NCBI RefSeq assembly: GCF_958295425.1
Contig: NC_081139.1
Coordinates: forward strand, 19,694,388-19,758,387
From: Solea solea
Taxonomy: Eukaryota; Chordata; Actinopteri; Pleuronectiformes; Soleidae
Reading direction: 5' to 3'
Length of the DNA: 64,000 nt
Numbering within the stretch: position 1 is the stretch's first letter; every line of letters starts with the position of its first letter. Below are positions 51,501 to 57,500 of the stretch, piece after piece. The notes under the pieces were generated by a model. The model did not search any database. It saw only the letters and a program-made list of their open reading frames with translations, and had not been told where the DNA came from. Position numbers and translations under genes: made by a program.

Positions 51501-54500
51501 AATGCAGAATCTCATGTCTGAGTAACTGTTTTTCTGAGATTAGGGCTAAGATTTGAATTGTGGTTTGGTTAAGGTTAGGGCTTTGTTTAGGCCAGTGGCT
51601 CTGTGAAAATATTGAGGTCTCAATGTAACACCATTATCACCAATGTTAAAACACAGTGGTGTAAATGGGTCGAGCAAAGTCAGCAACAGTCTCTTTTCAG
51701 GAGGCAGATTTATTTATTCATTTCCTCTCTCATCATCCTCCTCTTCCTCAAATATACTCACGTATAGTGACATTAGATTAAGATGAAGCGAGAGGTAAGG
51801 TGACTCTAATTATTATTGTTATTTTTTTGAATTAATTAATTTTGTTATTATTTTTACTGCAGTGTCCTAAGAAGAATAGCAACGCAAACCTGTGTGTGTG
51901 TGAGAGTGAGAGCGTATGTGTGTCTTTTAATGTTACTGCTGCCTCCTGTGAAGTCTCTTGTGTCTCCTCTGCTGCCTGCACATGTTAATAATGCATAATA
52001 ACGCACCTTGTGGGTAGATGGGTTTGCTTATCTGCATACACAGTAATATGCATATTAAGCAGCACATTCTCAGGTTGTTTTGCATAAGTTCTGGTTTTTC
52101 CAGACTGGAAAAAAAAATAAATCACAACTCATAATTATTGTTACATGAAGGCTGATTTAAATTAACAAAGACAGTGTTGTGGTCTGTGTCAAATGACCTT
52201 AATCTCATTTGTGAAGCGCCAACACCCTCCATTTTACAGCCTCTCTAACTCAGTAGTCTCTGTCTAATTATGTAATAGGATCAAATTGTGGCTTGGGGTG
52301 TAATAGAATATATTACAGTCGACTCAGAAATGCTGCCTCCTTTATGCAGGATTGCTGGTGCAAGCTGTTCTGCTCTGACCCCTCTGTTAAATGCATATGC
52401 CATAGAGTCTTTCTTCAGGGGAATATGTGAAGCTACAGTATCTGTTTTTTTTATTACTCACCTCTGTTGGTTTAGTGATTCCGATTTGCTTGATACTTGT
52501 TTTAAGGTACCTTCCAAAAATTAGATTTAGAGGTTTTTCAACATGGTTATGCAACTGCTGCGGGAGTGTGGTGCTTCTCTGTGTGAGGCGGCGGCAAAAA
52601 TTAACACATTTCCCTTTGTAGTGTAAAGTTGTTACAGAGAGTGAGCTAGGTGTATTTTATATGAGAAGAGTAGCTTCATTTTTCTGTTGTTATCTACAGC
52701 TTCTGTCTCATCCAACAGTAGAGAAATGTCTCTCCTTGAACCGTCTCTTTTACCTCTTTGTATGTTTATGCAGCATTTTCTCTGTACTATAGTTTCAACA
52801 TTTAAGTATGAAATGTTTGCTCATCCCACTATTCTGGTTATTAGCTTCAATTGACCTCCAAATAAACAATAGTGAAACTGATGTATTAATATATATATAT
52901 GTCTTACGTAAGCTATATAGATGATTTATTATACAGATTTTTTATTTTTATTTTTTTCCCCTAATCTGATAAAATACAATGTGCCAGCTCCACACGATTC
53001 TCTATGTTGTTGTTTTATTCTGTTTACATCAAGTGTCACCTGGCGACATTCCCGTGCTGCACACAGGAAGTGATTTTCTTCTCTGTCAAGACGGACAGAG
53101 ACAATAGCAAACACGTGGTATGGAAAAAACAAACAACGAAGCGCCTTTTAAAGGTTTCTGAAGTGAGCTGTAATGCTAAAAAAAACCTGGTTGATCAATC
53201 AGTTTGAAGGGATAAACACTTCTTGTCTTCACTTACCACTGTGCTGCTGCTGTATACACACAAACGCTCCCTTAGTTGGATCAAATTACATTACATTACA
53301 TTACATTACATGTCATTTAGCAGACGCTTTTATCCAAAGCGACTGCTAATAGGCTTTGATTAGACTGTAGCGCAAATCAGATTTGTAAGAATATCCGATA
53401 TGAATCTGTTCTTCCTGACCAACTTTTTATGTTATTGCAAGTGATCAGATCTGATCTGTGCGTGTGTCCATATTGTCATTGTCTAGTCTCGTCTTCCACA
53501 TGGACTTGTAAAGTTACAGGCCACGCCCTGGGAAAACGAGTTGTCTAAAGAAAATAAACAAAACGGACGACAGATATGGGCATCTGTTTCTATCCCAGAA
53601 TTTCTTCTCATTTTTAAACTCTAGTCTTGTACTGTGTCGATCTTTTAACGCCCCTCCAATTAACATCGTCTCTCTGGATCTACGTCGTTGTTGTTGTCGT
53701 CGTTCGAGTTAAGCGTAAAAATCTGATTATGGCTGCAGTATAAACAAGGTCTTCCTTTTGCTTGACAGAGAACAAATCATGAAAAAGGAAATCCCGGAAA
53801 ATTGTGTGGTGCAGCTTTAATATATAAGTTGTTTTGCAGGTAGATCATTTATGTTCACTGGGCAGAAGATTAATCACATGTCATAAGACTTGACCACGCT
53901 AGTCCGTTTTTAATTGGCTAACGGTGACAGCTTTTGTTAGTGTTTAAATGTAGATAACGTTTTATTGTGTTCAGCTTCAGAATTAGTAATTAACTGCATC
54001 AAATTAAACACAAAAATGAAACGCTGAGTGAGTGAACACGGCACAATCATCGATGCCAGATGTGCCAGGTCCATTAACACGGACACATTGAACGTCCATG
54101 ATTATGAATGGACAAAACTGACAGCCGGCTATCTGCATTATTGTTAACATGATGGGTAGCATTGTGTTGAAATATTGTCTCTTTGTGTGGAAATGGACAG
54201 TATCAGCTGGACAATTGGTCCAGTAGTTAGTTTCTTTGTGAATAACACATTCTTGAGTAGTCATTTTTATAAATCCATACCTCAGTGAGATATCTGCATG
54301 AAATTATGTGGTACAGAATAAATTATAGCCTTTTGGTCAATGTTCTCAGCTAAAATATAGCTTTAATAATAAAAATTCTATAACTAGAACAAGGTGAGGA
54401 GAACATAAATTCCCTCAGTTTCTTTTTGCTGCAACATTTACAGAAGCATAACAGCAAACGTATTATTAGTATGTGTGATAGCTGAAGAAAATCGTTTTTT

Positions 54501-57500
54501 GTATTTTAATTGTTTGGCTAATCTCAAATTGCATCATGAAAATAATAATTGACAGAAAGTAACAGACAAAAACTCAACAGGAAGTAGTACAAAGTTAAAA
54601 TAAATAGTTTTCTCCCTACATCTGTGTTCTACTGTAAAGGGATGAATAAATCTGTAGCCCAGAGATGAAATGAAAGAAAAACCCTAAATGTGGGCACAAT
54701 AAAAACGAGATTCAGCCTCAAATAAAATCCAAATGTCTTTTTTAATGTTTGTTCTGTATTTTGGGATAACGATCATATTGGGACTCATTATGTTATACCA
54801 TCTCTGCAGTGTTGCACAGACACGGTTTGCAACGCTCTTCATTTTATCTTTCATTCAGCTCAACTCTTTTTTTTTCTTTTTTAGGTGTTTTTTGCTGGCA
54901 TGTACAGTGAGTTACAGCAGAGCTTTAGTTGCAAATAAAACTACAACAAAAATAGCAGAGAATTATCCTCTTGGATCTCTGAAGTATTAATTTATGATAG
55001 TAAAAAAAAGAAGACAGTGGTTCTGCTTTTTAAAGTAGCACGACTGATGTTAGTGCGATAATGTCAGTAAATATTAGACGTTTCGTACTGAGTTTCAAGC
55101 AGCACTTGGGCTAAGCTGTACTTTGTTTCTTCAAGAAATATGTTCCTTTTCCTGAGGTAATAAATACCCATTAAAAATATTTTCAAAGTTAAAAAACTGC
55201 AAAAAAGAAAAAACAGGTGGACTCATGTGCACAGCTGGTTGTACCATAGTTATCAGTGAAGCCAGCATGTGTCTTAGTTTCTGACGACATATCATGTTTA
55301 CTTTATGACTTAATACAGTACATTTCTTAGCACCTTGACAAAGTGAGACGTCCTATTTTACGAGACATATTTTAATATTGTTTGATTTAGAAATTTCCCA
55401 GAGCAAAGAATAAATGTCACAGATAAATGGAGTCATTTTTACATTCTTCCCGAGGCCCGTCTGCAATACCTCTAAGCCCACCTGTTGGCCATTGCCGCAC
55501 ACTTTGGGGAATCATTAATGTATAGAATATATTGTTTGTGTCGCTGATTTTTTTTTATCTGCCTGTTCTTTGCCCACAGCAAATCCCTAATGCCCATAAG
55601 GACTGGGTGTGCGCTCTGGCATATGTTCCAGGTCGACCCATGCTGCTGAGCGGCTGTCGAGGAGGCGTGCTGAAGGTTTGGAACGTGGACAACTTCACAC
55701 CTATAGGAGAGGTCAGGGGTCACGACAGCCCAATTAACGCCATATGTACCAACTCAAGACAGATCTTCACTGCATCCAGGTAAAAAAAAAAAGAAGAAAA
55801 AAGTTGCAGTAGTTGACTGCAATTGATTTAAAAAAAACTTTCTTATAAATCACTGTGAGTGTGCCAACCACTATTGATAAAATGAAGTGAGTAATGGGAA
55901 AAAGATTTTAACTTTTCAGTGCTGAGTCATCAACAAAATACTGTCACGACAGTGAGCCGATTTAAATACTGTCAACTGTAAACTGAGCCATACTGAGACG
56001 TTTTTCCATCTTGTCTACAAATATATATACAGTATATGTATAAAAAAGAGAAAATCTGACAAACAAGCTCATGTATTTTCCCCTCCTGTGTCAAACAGCT
56101 CTATTGTTATCAGTAAGCAGCACCGCTGCACTAGCTGACTTTTTTGCCAATAAAATGAGACGGACTACATGTAACGATCGATTGTGTAAGTATTAGTGAC
56201 ATCTAAAGGTGATACAGCAGATTGAAACAAGCTGATGAATCCTACCTACAACAAATGTCCACTCAGGCTGCTGTAGAAACCCGCTGGTACAAGATGGCGG
56301 CCTCTGAAAGACTAAATTATTTTTATTTTACAGCCATTATACACGCATAATAAACCCAGGGTTCCTTAAAGGTTTGTGAATTTGAAAATTTAATAAAAAT
56401 TGAAGGTCATTGAAAGTTTTTGAAAACCGCCCCAAAATATGGATCATTGAAAGTGAATGAATTTTGTGCAAGAAAGAAGTTAAGTTGATATTGAGGTAAA
56501 TGTCTCCCCACCTACTGTTTCATGCCCTGCATTGCTTGATGTACGTAGACTAGGCCTCAATCAAGTCATAATTACTGCCGGTGTTGTGGACACTGTCCAC
56601 TGTCTCTCTCTCTCTCCCGTTGACGTGAGATTCCATGCAGAACAATGTGCGAGTAAAGTTAAGCAAGAGAGAGCAAATGACGTGATGTCTGGGAAATGCA
56701 TATTCCAAGATCTCTGTCTCAACAAAGAAAATTACAAAGACTGACTTTGACAAAGATGCAGCGCATGCTGCAAATCAATTAAAGGGGACACCATGGGCGA
56801 AGCGGCTCTTACAAGTTACCCTCTCATCTTAAGCTGTCAGTACATTCAGTTGAGTGAATTTGTCCTGGAAAGTCTTTGAAAAGTCCTTGAATTTGATGTC
56901 AACCAAGGTGTTGGAACCCCTCCATTTACCACCTGAACAAATACACAGTTTACTCTTGTTTGAGAAGTTTTTGCTAAAGAAAGGAAACTCTGAATTTATG
57001 ACCATATTGTCGTATATCCCAAGGAATGATTGAGCATGAATCTAAGAGGGTGGTGTTTTTTTATTACTAAGACAGATCAATGTCTGGTTTCATTCAGTCT
57101 GTCAGACTTATGGGTGGTTGGTTTTAAGAGCTGAACACTTAATCCTTTTTAAACTGAAATCACAATTTGAAAATGCAATTAGCAAATCATTTGTGCAGTG
57201 AGTGAATGACTCAACTACTTCAATGTCACATTATAACGTATTCTTATTGAGATTATTTTATTTTTGAAACTATTTTGTTTATTTAACACAGTGACAGCTT
57301 TTTGATAATTTTTCTGTTTTTGATTGTTTCATATACTTCAACATTTAAAAAAGATTAATGAGTTCATTATGTTTGAAATCAATGACAATGGGAATATTGA
57401 AAAGATAAATCACCTTTGTCAGAACATTTATGAAAATATGAAACATTTCTTCTTCCGCAGGTGTGTGTCAGCCTTGTGTAGCTCAAACATTGTCACTCAG

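Larger units (their letters stand above)
48523..55579 (+). other. Intron 32, 7.1 kb, the largest complete intron
   Basis: Begins with (GT)33. It holds a Tc1-like fragment (about 50042-50120), a MITE-like fragment near 50620-50725, a long composite repeat (about 51185-51610), a dispersed repeat copy (about 53035-53275) and a TTACA/'GCAGACGCTTTTATCC' element (53284-53349). No nested gene was recognised. Confidence 0.7.

Noticed and set aside
48523..55579. A nested gene in the largest intron
   Set aside because: Only short open frames without domains were seen; the recognisable content is repeats.
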